Of a DNA stretch of 64,000 nt, positions 10,715 to 23,400 are shown in pieces. Location of the stretch: NCBI GenBank assembly GCA_964036295.1, contig OZ038462.1:18171264-18235263 (forward strand), written 5' to 3'. This DNA is from Plumapathes pennacea. Taxonomy: Eukaryota > Cnidaria > Anthozoa > Antipatharia > Myriopathidae. The position numbers and the translations under genes are program-made. Positions within the stretch are counted from its first letter, which is position 1; each line of letters starts with the position of its first letter. The notes under the pieces are model-generated. The model saw only the letters and a program-made list of their open reading frames with translations, searched no databases and was not told the origin of the DNA.

Positions 10715-12952
10715 TGCGTATGTTAGAGCAAGTTGCGATGAGTTTACTTTCTCTGACTCTCTCGCTTACACCTGTGTTTCGTGAGGCCAGGTTAACTATT
10801 TTCATTGTCAATGGCATTCAACCAATCACATTCAACGCACGCTTGATGATTGAAATAAAACAATGGATTGAAAATTTAGATTTCATTTAAGAATCTAACC
10901 CCGAGGTTTTCTTAGGGGAAAATATATTTTTTAGGGATGTAATATTTGCCATTTTGTTCTATTTTGGTATCAAACGGTGTCCACACGGTGGGAATTACAT
11001 GAAAGTAGAAACGTACGAAAATGTGATCGTGACATACATATGACGGTCATGACTATATATAGCATGCTTATCTTGCAGATGCTTCTTGATTCAACCAAAT
11101 AAAAAATTGACAAGAAACAACCATTTGAATGTCTTAATTTAATTACTGTAGTGATTTTTTAAACTTATATGATTTCTTTCTTGCTAAGGGAGATCTGCAC
11201 TTTATCAAGAGGTTCGCCAGTGATATGATGACAATCATCTGCTCACAATAATTATAAGAAACCTGACGTCGCCACGACTTTCCACCTTACACGTGCTGTA
11301 CACGCACGCATCACGCAAGATAACGCACTCAAACCCACCATTTTCGGATGAGAGATGATAATGCCTGTGTATTTCGGTAAATTCCATTCGGTCAACAGTG
11401 AATTTGATGATGCTCATACACATTAGATTTCGATTCAGTGAGTTGCCTTTTCAAATGAACGAACGTGTCAGAAAATTGAGTAAGTCACTTGTTTTGCCGT
11501 TCATTTCCTATTTTCTCGTTTAGAACCATGTAAACAAAGTTTTTTTCTCCACTTTCAGACAATTACAGTGTACTTGTCCGGTAGCGGCAACAAAATGAAT
11601 ATGCAGTGCAAATATATGTAGTAGTATCATCATAACACGCTTTACTTATACGATTTTGCTCTATGGCCTTCAACTAAAACAGGATCTAATTGCAAACCAA
11701 ACTTTATGCATCGCCAGAAATTTCAGACATCCGGTTGCGCCATCTCGGAAGAGGCATCAGGTTTCACGCTGACAGCCGCTCAAGAAATAACAAAGAAATG
11801 TATGGGATCTGATAATAAATTTCGCTTTTCGCTTAACTGAAGCACGTTCGTAAAAATGTCTGGGCAGCATTCGGAAGAGGAAAGCTTCCTAAACACAACA
11901 GTACAAAACATATTTATCTCCGGTAAAATTCGATGTGTACTTTTTTGAATTTAAAATTTCGGCCGACGTAAGAAGGGATTGATAGCAGAATACGCTCAAA
12001 ACCGGCTACTGTCACTTTTTAAGCTGCATTTAATACAAGAACCTTGGGTAAAACGCAAAATGTCTACCCCGTACCTGATTGTCGAAGGATTGAACATCTC
12101 CTGTGAAGCCTCAGTCAGTCCCCTGGAGCAAATTCGATGTGTACTTTTTGTGTTTGAATTTGCAGTTCACAGCCAGCCATGGCGAATACCTCCCGTGAAA
12201 TACGCTGACTTCGGATGTTGATATTTTGGGCTGGGAAGCTCCAAATCGCATGAAAATTGCACCAAAAGAAAGCTAATTTCAACTAGGTTGTCCAGCGGCA
12301 CGTCTCCTAAACGTAGCAGTCTCTTTTTGAACCGGAGAAACCCATCCCTCCCCCACCCTACTGAGGCAAAGTACGTAACAATGTTGAATGTGTGAATGGC
12401 GCATGCTCATACCGCACGCCGCTGGGAAAGACCGGAAGCAATCGTGGACGCAAAATGTCCGGAATTTCTGGCGATGGTGGTATACTGTTACAATGACCAG
12501 CAAAATTACATTCGAAGTACCAGAGCTTCACCAAATAAAACTGACAACACAAGGAAAACAATACGAAGGTTGGCTTGAAGGATTACCGCACATTAAAAAC
12601 CCAATGCCACGAAACAATAACAGCGACAGTTTTGCATATTACTTTGTAGTACTTGCAAAAGATAACATAACACATTGTTAAATTTGTGGCTTTTGACAAA
12701 TTTAAACTTGAACAGGTCGAGGTCTTCTCAGTAAATGGTTATTACCTTTTTTTAACAGCGAAGTACGTCAAACCTGCTCACTATATCATAGAGTAAAAAT
12801 CACCAGCTTTTATCAAAGGAAGTTGAGAAACGTTTGATTCAAAACGCCGCGGCAAATTACGATACAAATTAAGTACCCCTAAAACAAGCATGCCCACACA
12901 CATAATCACACTGACAATAAAAGAAAAAAAAAATGCTGACTTGTTTAATGTA
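10715..12952. other. Intergenic stretch upstream of SLCO, no supported gene
   Basis: I see no convincing exon. Open frames of 60-97 codons at 11979-12221 and 12388-12681 have no motif and no flanking splice structure. The first few hundred bases should contain the SLCO promoter on the minus strand, but no clear TATA element decides a start. Confidence 0.35.
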
Positions 12953-13302
12953 AAAAATAAAATAAAATAAAATAAAATAAAATAAAATAAAATAAAATAA
13001 AATAAAATAAAATAAAATAAAATAAAATAAAATAAAATAAAATAAAATAAAATAAAATAAAATAAAATAAAATAAAATAAAATAAAATAAAATAAAATAA
13101 AATAAAATAAAATAAAATAAAATAAAATAAAATAAAATAAAATAAAATAAAATAAAATAAAATAAAATAAAATAAAATAAAATAAAATAAAATAAAATAA
13201 AATAAAATAAAATAAAATAAAATAAAATAAAATAAAATAAAATAAAATAAAATAAAATAAAATAAAATAAAATAAAATAAAATAAAATAAAATAAAATAA
13301 AT
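12953..13302. repeat. (AAAAT)n pentanucleotide array, about 350 bp
   Basis: About 69 near-perfect tandem copies of TAAAA/AAAAT. This is the longest simple repeat in the window. The 191-codon and 131-codon minus-strand open frames made of repeated FILFY residues come from this array and are not genes. Between 13303 and 15000 I see only AT-rich unique DNA. Confidence 0.97.
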
Positions 13303-14999
13303 CTCTCCAGAAATTTTACACATGGATTGAAAATAGACAATCAAACAATCAAACAAACAAACTTTTGTACGTCCTAGTAAGTAAGAATAAATGGCACCGG
13401 ATATTCAATGTCCTTGAGCACTTCTCGGGTTTTACAAAGGAACGTGGAAGGCAATATCGGTTCTAGAACTGCACTTCGTGCACGTGCACTTTGAGGTTAT
13501 CAGATATTGCGATCCATCAAATAATTCCTCTCGCGCGTGATTGTTGGAATCGTTACACGTGGCCTAAAAACGCCCGCCCAGGAGAGAAGCGTTATCATTC
13601 AATCACCCCCGCCTGGCGAATTGATGTTAGTTCTCGACAATATTCAAACACAGTATTATTTGTTTAGTCACAAAATCATTACGATATGACTAGTACCGAG
13701 GAGGATATCAATTCATTGGTCGAAAAATAAACAGTTTCAGAAAGCACTGAAAAGGTTCACAGTAATCTGAATCGCCGCTTCTGACTGGGATAAAAAGTAG
13801 CACTAAAACAGAAACGCACGCACATTCACACTGATACTTTAAACATATTTGCAAAACAAAAATGTTGACTTGAGGAGATAATACTTCAAATAAGTGCTCT
13901 TGTGAGTGCAATTCAAATGTTATAAAAATTCACCAATTAAATTTGATGATTCTTAAAAAAAATGTTTTCAAGGCACATAAGCGTTCACTAATGAAGATAT
14001 TTGTATATTCAGAGACTTTTAAAGACTCAGGACAAATATGAACCTATTGTTTTACAGACATGTAACAAGACCCTCGAGCAATTAGACTAAATCGACCGTT
14101 GACTCAGGGCCTCTGCAAACCTTTCTTTCCCAATGATTTTAAAAAGTCCTTAGAGCAATCGAACGATCAATAAATCTTTTTTTTTTTCTTGCCCAAAAAC
14201 CCACCCAAATATTTTTTTAACTTTGACTCAGTTACTAGGGAAATGGCTGTGATGTTTCGAAAGATGCGCAATACAATAAACTTCTAATTGGGCTACTGCA
14301 ATTAAGAACTAATTGTTTGGGATTGTTGGAGATGTACATGTGCAAATAATACTAGATGTTCGTTACCACAGCTGTCCAAAATTAACATGAGGTTAACAAA
14401 AGCATATAACCTCCGCCCAATAATAAAGTAAACCTAATTGTTGCTTAAAACGTATTCGTCGGGAGCTTCCTTGCTGCAGCGGAATAGCCCCTAATACTAC
14501 CCTTTTACACAAATGTTTTTCTGCTTCTATATAGTTTGAAACGAGAACGATCGCATTCGGGGATTCAAACACACGTATTCGAAAATACTGCTAAAAGTGA
14601 TCATTTTCAAAACGCTTTAATTGGCTCCAACCATTTTATCGTACAGCTCAGTAGTCCGACATTTGCTAGATCGAGTCCGAGTTGGCTGCAGTGAACGGGT
14701 TAGTTCAAAATATTTTAAGAGTATATAAAATTGACCTTGCAGTTAGTGCAGTTTCGCCTCACTCTCAAAAAATAAATATTCACTTCAATTAGTGTGCACA
14801 GATTGCATTGTTAACGCCATTAACAACGTATTTGATTCGTTAAAACTCGTACCATGCGCTAGCTCATTTGGAAAAACTTGATGCTATCCTTGGCGCCTTT
14901 TCAAACGTAGTCCCTGGGCATTTTGCAGCTAAAGGAAAACTATGGCGATTAATTTTATCTTTCAGTGGGAGAGGCAAACCTGACTCAAGCTAGAAAACA

Positions 15000-15325
15000 T
15001 TCAACTTTTGAACTCAATGATGTGATCACTGAAATAACTACAATTCTAATACCAGTGTTAACTTCCAACTCCTGAACTGGTGAATGAAACCTAAAGGTGT
15101 GATCACTCAAACGCAAGCCTTGATTAGTACATTTTATTAGCAGTGTTAACTTCCAACTTCCGAACGGTTAAGTGAAAGCTAAAGGTGCTACCACTCAAAT
15201 GGAAGCTCTCGACGAGTGAATTCTCACAGAAGTGTTCTCTTCCAACTCCTAAACTGTCAAGTGAAGTCTAAAAGGTATGGCCACTCAAATGAAAGTTCTC
15301 AATGAGAACATTCTAACAGCAATGT
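15000..15325. repeat. Tandem repeat, period about 89 bp, about 3.6 copies
   Basis: The block GTTAACTTCCAACTCC recurs with starts at about 15062, 15151 and 15240. Each unit also carries a CTAAAGGTGTGATCACTCAAA-like block and a TTCTAATA.CAGTGTT block. Copies differ by many substitutions. The same repeat, in the opposite orientation, lies at 52318-52510 in a DOP1 intron. Confidence 0.75.
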
Positions 15326-15829
15326 TCGAGTAGTTGTTGAGAGGAATTTATCTCTTGTATTCTGAAATTTAAGTTTGACTCATAGACGTGGCAGCAATCA
15401 GTATAAATGAAGAAACGGAAACATGGTGATGCTACAAACCCCACTATGCTATGTATTTTCACAATGCGTACAGCTGAGGAGGGCGGAGGAGGAAGTTCAA
15501 GTAGTTGCAAGATTCGCAATGAATCTGGGAGTGTCCACTATCCCATTCCCACGCATAACGCAATGTAATGTCCATATGGACAATATTCAAAAGTAAAACG
15601 CTCAAATAGGCGACTTTTACCGCGCAATAGCAAAATAGCACTTTTCACTGCCCGTTTAAACGAGTTTCTGTCAAATATATCTCTCTGCCGAGCTTGGTTT
15701 TGTTTCCACATAATCGCATTATGACCAAAGAAGCAGTTCTATAATCTGCTCGCCATATCTTATTGCCAGGTGATCCGCTAGATAAGTCTCAGTTTCGCCA
15801 AATGTGCATGATTGTGAAAGTGGCTTATT

Positions 15830-16060
15830 AAAACCTTAGACTTAAGACAAGAAACTGAATGCTAGGACCCGATACTTAGTTCAGTGCATAATATATACAA
15901 CATACGATATACAACATCAGTTGTACACAAAACGAACAAGCCCACTCGAGGTCTGAAATCTTACCTCGAGGAAGACCGAGGGAAAAAGTGTATTGACAAC
16001 GACCGCTGACCAACGGAAGTGACGTCAACAATGTATTTTCGTCGTATCTTGGTTTCACGG
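15830..16060. repeat. Dispersed repeat, diverged copy of 8130-8395
   Basis: Aligns by eye in the same orientation with 8130-8395. The best-conserved block is CTGACCAACGGAAGTGACGTCA followed by ATGTATTTTCG near the right end. The block GCTGACCAACGGAAGTGACG also occurs at about 32720-32738, so there are at least three copies in the window. From 16061 to 17383 I see no other recognisable feature. Confidence 0.6.
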
Positions 16061-17383
16061 CCCTCGCGGTTCTCATGCCCCACACTGGGTCACTTTTGTC
16101 GGCTGCAACTTCAGTATAAGCGAAAAATGATCAGTGGCTGATTTAGGTATTTGAATATCATTGCTGTATGCCATAGACAAGACAAGTTATTGTAGTGCTG
16201 TATGCAAAACCTTGCGGGCTTGCAGTGTCACCCTCGCCCCCCTTCCCCCAACATCATTGTGGCTATCATCAACTGAATAAAAATGCAAACATACTGCGGT
16301 TTGAATCAAGAATAGCCTATTACTGTTGCTAGCGGGTTTCGCTTTAAAGTCAATGGATCAAACAAATAGCGCTCACGCTATGACAAACATATAATGGTCT
16401 TAGTGAATTCAAATATTCGACCGCAGTCCCACAAGCCACAAGGCCTCGTGTTTAGATAAATACACTTTACTTTACGTGAAGGTAATGAATGCTAGGATTG
16501 TTGGTTAGAATACAGATATGCTATACAATGCCCCTTGAATAAAAAAATTGGCCCGAATCTGCCAAAATATGGCGTTTTTTCAGAGCGTGAGCAGGCTCCA
16601 TCTAACCAATACTGCTGACTAAATGCCCCTTTAAACGGAAACCGCCGACAACAGTACTGTAATAAGCGCTGTTATGCAGTGTACTGAAAATGTACTGAAA
16701 TGAAAAAGTGTTAACTTACCTGCGCTTGGCTATTATTTCTTGTGTTTTAAGAGACTTCTGCGTAGTGCTGGGGCAATTTGGACAAAAAAAAAATTAGCAT
16801 GATACGTGCTCATGGTAAACGACTGCAAAGTACCAGTTCACCTGACGCGACATCGCATGAGTGGAGCGTGGCGTTAAGACTGGATACCATCTCGAGTATA
16901 CACTGTAAAGTATGCACCATTTTCAGGATACAAATAGCATACGCTTTGATTTGGTTCTCTTTCAGTTTAGCTTTTCTTTTTTAATTTTATTAGTATACCA
17001 CACAATTACGCGATGTTCGTTTTCTGAATAATCATCGACGATGATTGGGACTATGATATAGGTTAATGCTACAAATATAATTTTTCTAAAACCGCTTTGC
17101 GTATTTAAAACGTGCTTCCTATTTTATAGTTTAACAAGTGGTCCTGATACTCGAACAAACCCTATTGAAACCCCCAGAATATGGCTTCGTCCAAAGTACT
17201 CTAGTGTGGTGCAATATACCCGCGGGCATCGCGTGCAGGGGAGTCACGATCCTCTTCAAACAAAATTGGGTTGATCTATTTATAGCGTGATGAAGACATG
17301 CTAAACGCTGAACTTCGCTCTGGTTTCAAACGTTGGCCTTCGTCAGGGCTCACTGCTTGATTTGCCATATACTGACTTGGTGG

Positions 17384-17666
17384 CCGAGCGGTCTGGGGGT
17401 GGTGGATCTGAATCCGTAATGAAGCTCCAAGGCAGGAGATCGTTGGTTTAATTCCCACAGCCGGCAATAGGATGGTTTTTCATCCGGGGAGGCAACACTA
17501 TCGGTTTTAGTTTCCCTTCTGAACCTGTCTCCTTTCTACAGGCATTCCATCGGTCGGACATTTGTACAAGAGCCTTTGGCTCGGGTGAATGAGCAACCAC
17601 TTAACTATGCTTCGACTTTAAATATATATACTCCTTATAACTTTTTTTTTTTTTTTTTTTTTTTTG
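17384..17666 (+). mobile_element. tRNA-derived SINE-like element
   Basis: The head (17384-17466) resembles a tRNA of the Leu/Ser type: a good A box (TGGCCGAGCGG) and a degenerate B box about 50 bases later (GGTTTAATTCCCAC), but no clean cloverleaf. It is followed by a roughly 170-base unrelated body and then a T26 tract at 17641-17666. This fits a tRNA-derived SINE. Pol III promoter use today is not demonstrated. The unclean B box argues against a functional tRNA gene. Confidence 0.5.
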
Positions 17667-18121
17667 CTCCTTAAAACAGCCGAATCACAGCCTCACTGTA
17701 TCTGAATAAAAAGGTTATAGCGCTACGTGCTCGCTAAAGCAGCGCGGCTTATATATTCTCCATGGTGACTTTCTTTCTATCTGTCGAGGAACTCTAACCA
17801 CATTTGACAAGTGAAAATGCTGTTTTCCGAATAATTATATGCCAACTTGGGGCTCATAATAGAAATTCTCCCGTCCATTCGAGTGGAAAATTTGCAAGTG
17901 GTGCAGAGCAAGCTAATCGAATACAAAGTTCTCCTAACTGTGTGTGTACATGTGGACCTCCCGTGAGAGATCAAAGTCAATCACTCAGGAGTCAAAGAGT
18001 TGGCGATAATGAGAACACAATACTCCATGGTGATTGACTTCATTTGTATTCATTTTAATATCTCACGGGCATTAGCAAGCTTTCTCGGATGAAAGCTCGT
18101 GAAACGATCTTCTGCATAAAG

Positions 18122-18310
18122 CCTGGTTTTCACGAGCGACGAAAGCACAAGTGCAAGCGCTGAGATACGTGTCAGAAACGAGCGACGCAAGCACAAGGAA
18201 GAGGACATATACTTTGATTTTTCTGCTTGTGCTTGTGTTGAGCCTATTTTCACTTTGAAATAAGGATTTTTGTGCTTGCGCTTGTTCTTACTTCGCTCGT
18301 GAAAACAAAG
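18122..18310. mobile_element. MITE with GGTTTTCACGAGCGA ends
   Basis: Left end CCTGGTTTTCACGAGCGACG and right end (reverse complement) TTTGTTTTCACGAGCGAAG match; both then run into alternating GCACAAG/CAAGCGC blocks. It is non-coding, with a style like the element at 3886-4024. A poly-G tract (about 18339-18353) follows. From there to the Mos gene the sequence is non-coding with a poly-A tract at about 19001. Confidence 0.6.
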
Positions 18311-19552
18311 TTGCAAGGCAAGTCTGCAGAAAAAAAAAGGGGGGGGGGGGGGGACGAGACGGAATAAGTCACCGCATGAGAGAAGAACTACTAAAGGAGA
18401 AACAAAGGTCGTCGCTTAAGAACTGATGCGCTTCAAGCATTTGTTGAGATCAACCAGGTGTTACCTCTTTCATTGTAGACTTCGTTCAATTACTATTCAT
18501 ATAAGAAACTCTTAGAGCAGCTGCTGCCACGACAACGGGCTGTTTCCCATGCGAAAAGTACACTTCTGGTGTCTTTATAGAAGAGCAGTCAAGCGCAAAA
18601 ATCACACGCAGACAATACGCGCGCATATCGAAGAAAAAACCGGCCGCAAGAAGCGTAAAATGTCTCTCTCACGCTGTCGAACTGCGGACATTTTAGAGCT
18701 CAAGCTCGTAACGACGCTGGACTTTCTTCTTGAACAAGACGTGCACATATGTCAAAACGACTTGACATGTGCGCAAGCGCAACGGACACTTGAATAGAAC
18801 CATTCAAAGAAACGAGAGTGACAGATGCCGTGCACGTGACAAAAAGCGAAAGTGAACTGTCATCATTCGCAGACTTGAGTCAGAGAGAGAAACGGACGGG
18901 TGGGCTATGCGAGGGCTGTGGTGAAACTGTGCATTTGATTAACCTCCTCCTCCCTCTACATTCTTCCTCCATATAACAAGTGGCGGTGTCGCATTGCTAA
19001 AAAAAAAAAAAAAAAAAAAGGACTCGATATCAATTATTCAACATTTATGATAATCTGACCTAATTTCTATTAGTTAATTCTTGGACCGGACGAGCGGACG
19101 TTTTGAGCTGAAAAAATCGCTAGAAAAGCACTTATTAAATGAAGTACTGGCTAGCTAAGCAAAATCGACCGGTGGGGTCTAAATGGGCGCATAGTTACCG
19201 CGCGCGTTACGAGTCCACGCGTTGAAAGCGTGGAAATAAAACTCCACGGCCTGGTCCGCCTCCATTGCGGGTGACAAAAGATAAACTTCCAACGCGGTGT
19301 GCTGATTGGTCGAGCGTTTAAATATCACCGCTTTCACCCTGTAACCAGCTGTTTGGCTTGCTGAACATCAGCTGAATAACCAGGGACTTTTATTGCCATT
19401 GAAGTCGCTGGCGACTTCGCGGGGATGTCCCAAATTCTGGAGCTGGTCTTCGATTCTTAAACTCCCCGTAGATATTTTTTTCCGGATTGCAAAGCCAAGC
19501 GACGGTTTTTTCGAAAGCTTATCAAGATCTCGGGCAACTTTTTTGTGGCCAA

Positions 19553-20497
19553 ATGCTGAGAGGCAGTGTACGCACAACGCTTGCAAGTCGGCCCACTGAT
19601 TTTTGTCAAACAAAGGAGCCATCTTTTCAACCCTTTGTTGGGGATATAGAGCTCCTCTCGGACGATGAAAAGGCACTAGTGCAAGTGGGCAAAGTTCTTG
19701 GTAGTGGCGGTTTTGGAACAGTTTCGGAGGGCACGTATCGCGGACGCTGTGTAGCAGTGAAAAGGTTGCGACCCAACTCAAAAAACCCGAGGGCGGTGCT
19801 ACAAAGTTTCCAAGCCGAAACTTCAATAATGTCGTTCTGCCACCCAAACATAGTTCGAACGTTGGCTGCGTCGAGCAGCGACTGCCTTCTGGCCGAGCGG
19901 ATGATTATCATGGAGTTCGCAGGGAATTACACTTTGAGGAATATACTGGACAACGAACGAGAAGTGATCGACGAGCCGAGGAGATTGAAATACGCTCTTC
20001 ACGTCGCCAAAGCCTTGGAGTTCATACACCAACACGATATTGCGCACTTAGATGTGAAGCCCGCAAATATTCTAGTGGATTCGCAGGACACTTGCAAATT
20101 GGGTGACTTTGGCTGTAGTCAGGTAGTTGGCGAAGGGGACGACAACGTACCTGCTAGCCCGACATATTCGTACCTGACTGGCACGTTTGCCTATAGGGCA
20201 CCTGAACTTCTAAAAGGAGAGCCACCTACAACAAAGGCGGACATTTATTCACTTGGAATCTGTCTTTGGCAACTGTTAACCCGAGAGCAACCTTACGGAT
20301 CAGAGAATTTGTATGTTGTGGTTTTTGGCGTCGTAGCGTACAACTTAAGACCAAGTGTGCCTTCCGACGGCGAGGAGACATTACCGTGTTACAAGCAACT
20401 GCTCGAAAGACTTTGGCAACCGAATCCAAGCGCGCGGCCGTCGGCCACTGAGAGCATCACAAGTCTTCAGAATCTACGTTTAGGAAATAGTGTTTAG
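19553..20497 (+). CDS. mos: Mos-type serine/threonine kinase, single exon, 314 aa
   Basis: One uninterrupted coding exon. I chose the ATG at 19553 because the frame upstream (from 19487) lacks an ATG, and 314 residues is close to the vertebrate Mos length (about 346). Kinase motifs in order: glycine loop GSGGFG (about 50-55), VAVK lysine 70, catalytic loop HLDVKPAN with Asp 167, CKLGDFG (185-187 = DFG), APELLKGE and ADIYSLGICLWQL. HLDxKPAN with CKxxDFGCS is characteristic of the Mos family. Mos is an oocyte MAP-kinase-kinase kinase that activates MEK and holds meiosis; cnidarian Mos genes act in oocyte maturation. A TTTAAAT element and a CCAAT-type ATTGG lie about 230-260 bases upstream. All catalytic residues are present, so it should be active. 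Confidence 0.92.
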   Translation: MLRGSVRTTLASRPTDFCQTKEPSFQPFVGDIELLSDDEKALVQVGKVLGSGGFGTVSEGTYRGRCVAVKRLRPNSKNPRAVLQSFQAETSIMSFCHPNIVRTLAASSSDCLLAERMIIMEFAGNYTLRNILDNEREVIDEPRRLKYALHVAKALEFIHQHDIAHLDVKPANILVDSQDTCKLGDFGCSQVVGEGDDNVPASPTYSYLTGTFAYRAPELLKGEPPTTKADIYSLGICLWQLLTREQPYGSENLYVVVFGVVAYNLRPSVPSDGEETLPCYKQLLERLWQPNPSARPSATESITSLQNLRLGNSV

Positions 20498-23400
20498 GGA
20501 CTTAGGCTAAATATAGTATCTTTGCTAAAACTAGGATTCTTCTCCATTGATGTCACGAACCAGCGATTAAGATTTAATGTGTCGTTGTAGAAGTCGATTG
20601 TGCAGGTTTCGGCCACCGGAAGAGCTCGCGTTTCCTCTGCTGCTAGGCAAATGTGCTGTCATTAATCTTAACTAATTATTACTCGATCATGCAAGGCAGC
20701 TGAAAGAATCGGCCTCGAATTAGACGTTTCCGCGGTTCTTTGCCACAATTTTGCGTGGTGGTTCAAAATGTTTATTCAATTTTCTGTCAAAGCCAATAAT
20801 CTGAAGTACTAGGTATTTTCGGGTTTCTCCGTTTTGTAAAATCCTCTTTCGGTTCCATTTTCAGCTCCTCAAAATCTACACGCCGAGAAGTAAGTTCCGC
20901 ATCAAAGATTCGGCTCGAAGTACTATCAGACGGCAGCTGTATGAAGGTTATGTAGACTTCTCGGCTAATCATTTTTCCAAAGCGTTCCTCGCAACAATCA
21001 CAACGTCAGCAAACAACTGTATCAGCAAGAGATCGTTTTCTGATTATAATTTTCTGATGCCGAGCTGATACAACGTCCTAGCCCAACGGACGGCCAACTG
21101 GAAATTGAATCACAGAAATTGAAAATCAATTTAATAGATAATTTTTCATAACATTTCCACATTTTCGTACTAAAGTGATCATCATAAATAGTCTGCTACA
21201 GTGGTTTAGCTTATATAAAATCATTCATATAGGATGTCGCAATTTCAGTTGTAGAAATAATATTTCAGAACTACTTTATAAATCCATCTTTTTATCATAA
21301 ATGCAAATGTAGTTTTTTTTTGTACAGAGTTCGACAAAACAAAACCAGCCAGTTATAGCACTCTTAAATATCTTACGTGTGGCTTGCGAAATTTGTTCAA
21401 ACTAGGAGCAAAAATAATACCATTTAGCCGGTTTCACGGCAAGTCGTAAGCTTTTTAAACGCCTAACCTGAATTTAAATAGCTCACGTCTGTTTGATTTT
21501 GCACTTGATGCTGAATGTTAAACATGAATGACACAACCATCAAGTGACCTCTAATTTCACGTGCTGGTCGATTTAATAGTTTTTCCATTCAAGGTATATC
21601 ACATATTTTGGCCCTGAAAAGTTGTGATTTTGAGAACGCTTTTAGCATTTTCCTTGTTTAATTCATCTTCTAACTAAAGGGAGTGACAATAGAAAATTCA
21701 AATGAATGCAAATTTAGCATATTCGAACAAAGGAGTTTGACACTGACTGACTTTTAGACACGTGTTATGTTCAAAACCTATCCACAAAGCATCTGTCAGG
21801 GAGACAGCACTCGAAAAGAAGTCTGTGGTTAGACGCCGAGATATTTAGCAACTTTCTCAAACTCAAAGTCAGCAACTTTCCCTCACAATCTCTGCATCGG
21901 CAAAGTACAATAGACATTATAATAAAAGCACTATAGTTCACTATTCGAATTCTTAATCACAGGCTCCCATTCCGGGGCCAAGTTTGTATCTGAAAAGCAT
22001 AACAGTTGTGCTAGTACTTATATTTTTAGCTAGTTCAATTCTATTAATAACTTGCCATCATTTTTTTGTTATTATAATGCAATAAAGAGCGATTTGAAAT
22101 TCAAAATGTTTATTCTTTCGAAGAACAATTCCGTGTATAAAACTGTCAGGGTGGCTTGTCAAAGTCGTCGCTTGCATTTCAGGACGTGCGGAGATATTTG
22201 ACAAGATCTCACGTCAATTGGATAGAAAGATCCATTTAACGTCAAAAGAACCTCACGCGTACGGGGCCGAGTAGAGAGTCACGTTCTGATCGATCTGAGA
22301 TCAATCAAGACTAAACGTGAGAAAATTGTGAATAGTCGGCACTTACATGGATATAAAACTGATTTCTCGAAAGTATGGAGGCGAGCCAATACGATCTTTA
22401 GCAGTATTATACCGATCTCTGATCTATTTCGCTTTATCGATCTAAAGGTGTACAGGCCGCCGGCCCAAAGGCGCTAAGATTTACTGTGGGTACGTTATAT
22501 TAAGCTTTCTCGACATCTACTTATATTAGCTTCTTTTCTCGCGCGAGCGAATTGTATACCTGTAGCATTACATTTTAATCATTTCAACAAGGAGTGCATT
22601 GGAAACCCTGAGATATACCCCTGGAGTCACAAAGGCTGTTAATTATTTTAAAGTAGATTCTTAAAAGTCTGTTTATGGATCGAAAGAAATTGCGTAAAAA
22701 AAAAAAAAAAAAAAAAAAAAAGGCGACCAGGCAATTTGTGGACTCCTTTTTATTATATTGCAAAGATCAGTCGTCATACGCCACTCTTTTCACAACAAAG
22801 ATGGACCGGAAGAACGAAGACGCTGCTCCGGTCTGACCTCAGGCAATCGATAAAATGTCGGCCATTTGAGATCCGACTTCGCATCACGAGCTGCTACGCC
22901 TGGTATCTTTGCCGATATTTCTTACTTTTTTCCATCTGATTCCACAGGGGATATCAAACAGAAGTGAGCACACTTCTTCGTATGCTGTGATAATTAGTTT
23001 ACGATATTTTCTTAACGACACTGTTTCTTTTCTTTTTTTTTTTTTTTTCGCGCAGTCCCGTAAACAGGAACTGCAAGACACAATCAGTGTAGTACTGATG
23101 ATCAAAAATTAAAGTGGCGACATTGAAATCACACGCCATGTGCTGCTAAGTTCCCTAGAGACAAAACAAGAACCTCATTCTTTGCAGCTGAGGAGTTGGA
23201 AATATCCGCAACCGAAGGAAGTGTTTAATATCAAGAAAAAAAAAAAAAAAAAAAAAACTGAATTGTGAATACGTAGCAACAGGGAACCGAAGCAATTGGA
23301 TGTTGCGCCACCTGTTAAAGTATTGCAAAAGTACAACGCTTCACAGAGAAGCCTATTGTGCTCTCGAGGGGTACACACAAAAGTGCACTGTGTAAACTGA

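Noticed and set aside
12388..12681. 97-codon + frame
   Set aside because: Low-complexity surroundings, no motif, no neighbouring exons.
12781..13356. Minus-strand frames of 191 and 131 codons with repeated FILFY residues
   Set aside because: They are translations of the (AAAAT)n array; no gene structure around them.
17384..17466. Functional tRNA gene
   Set aside because: The A box is good but the B box is degenerate and the arms do not pair well; better read as the head of a SINE.
19487..19552. Longer N-terminus for Mos
   Set aside because: The upstream part of the frame begins with TTG and has no ATG; the first ATG is at 19553.
20787..20972. 61-codon minus-strand frame after Mos
   Set aside because: A stop lies about nine codons upstream of its ATG, there is no convincing acceptor, and no domain is recognisable.
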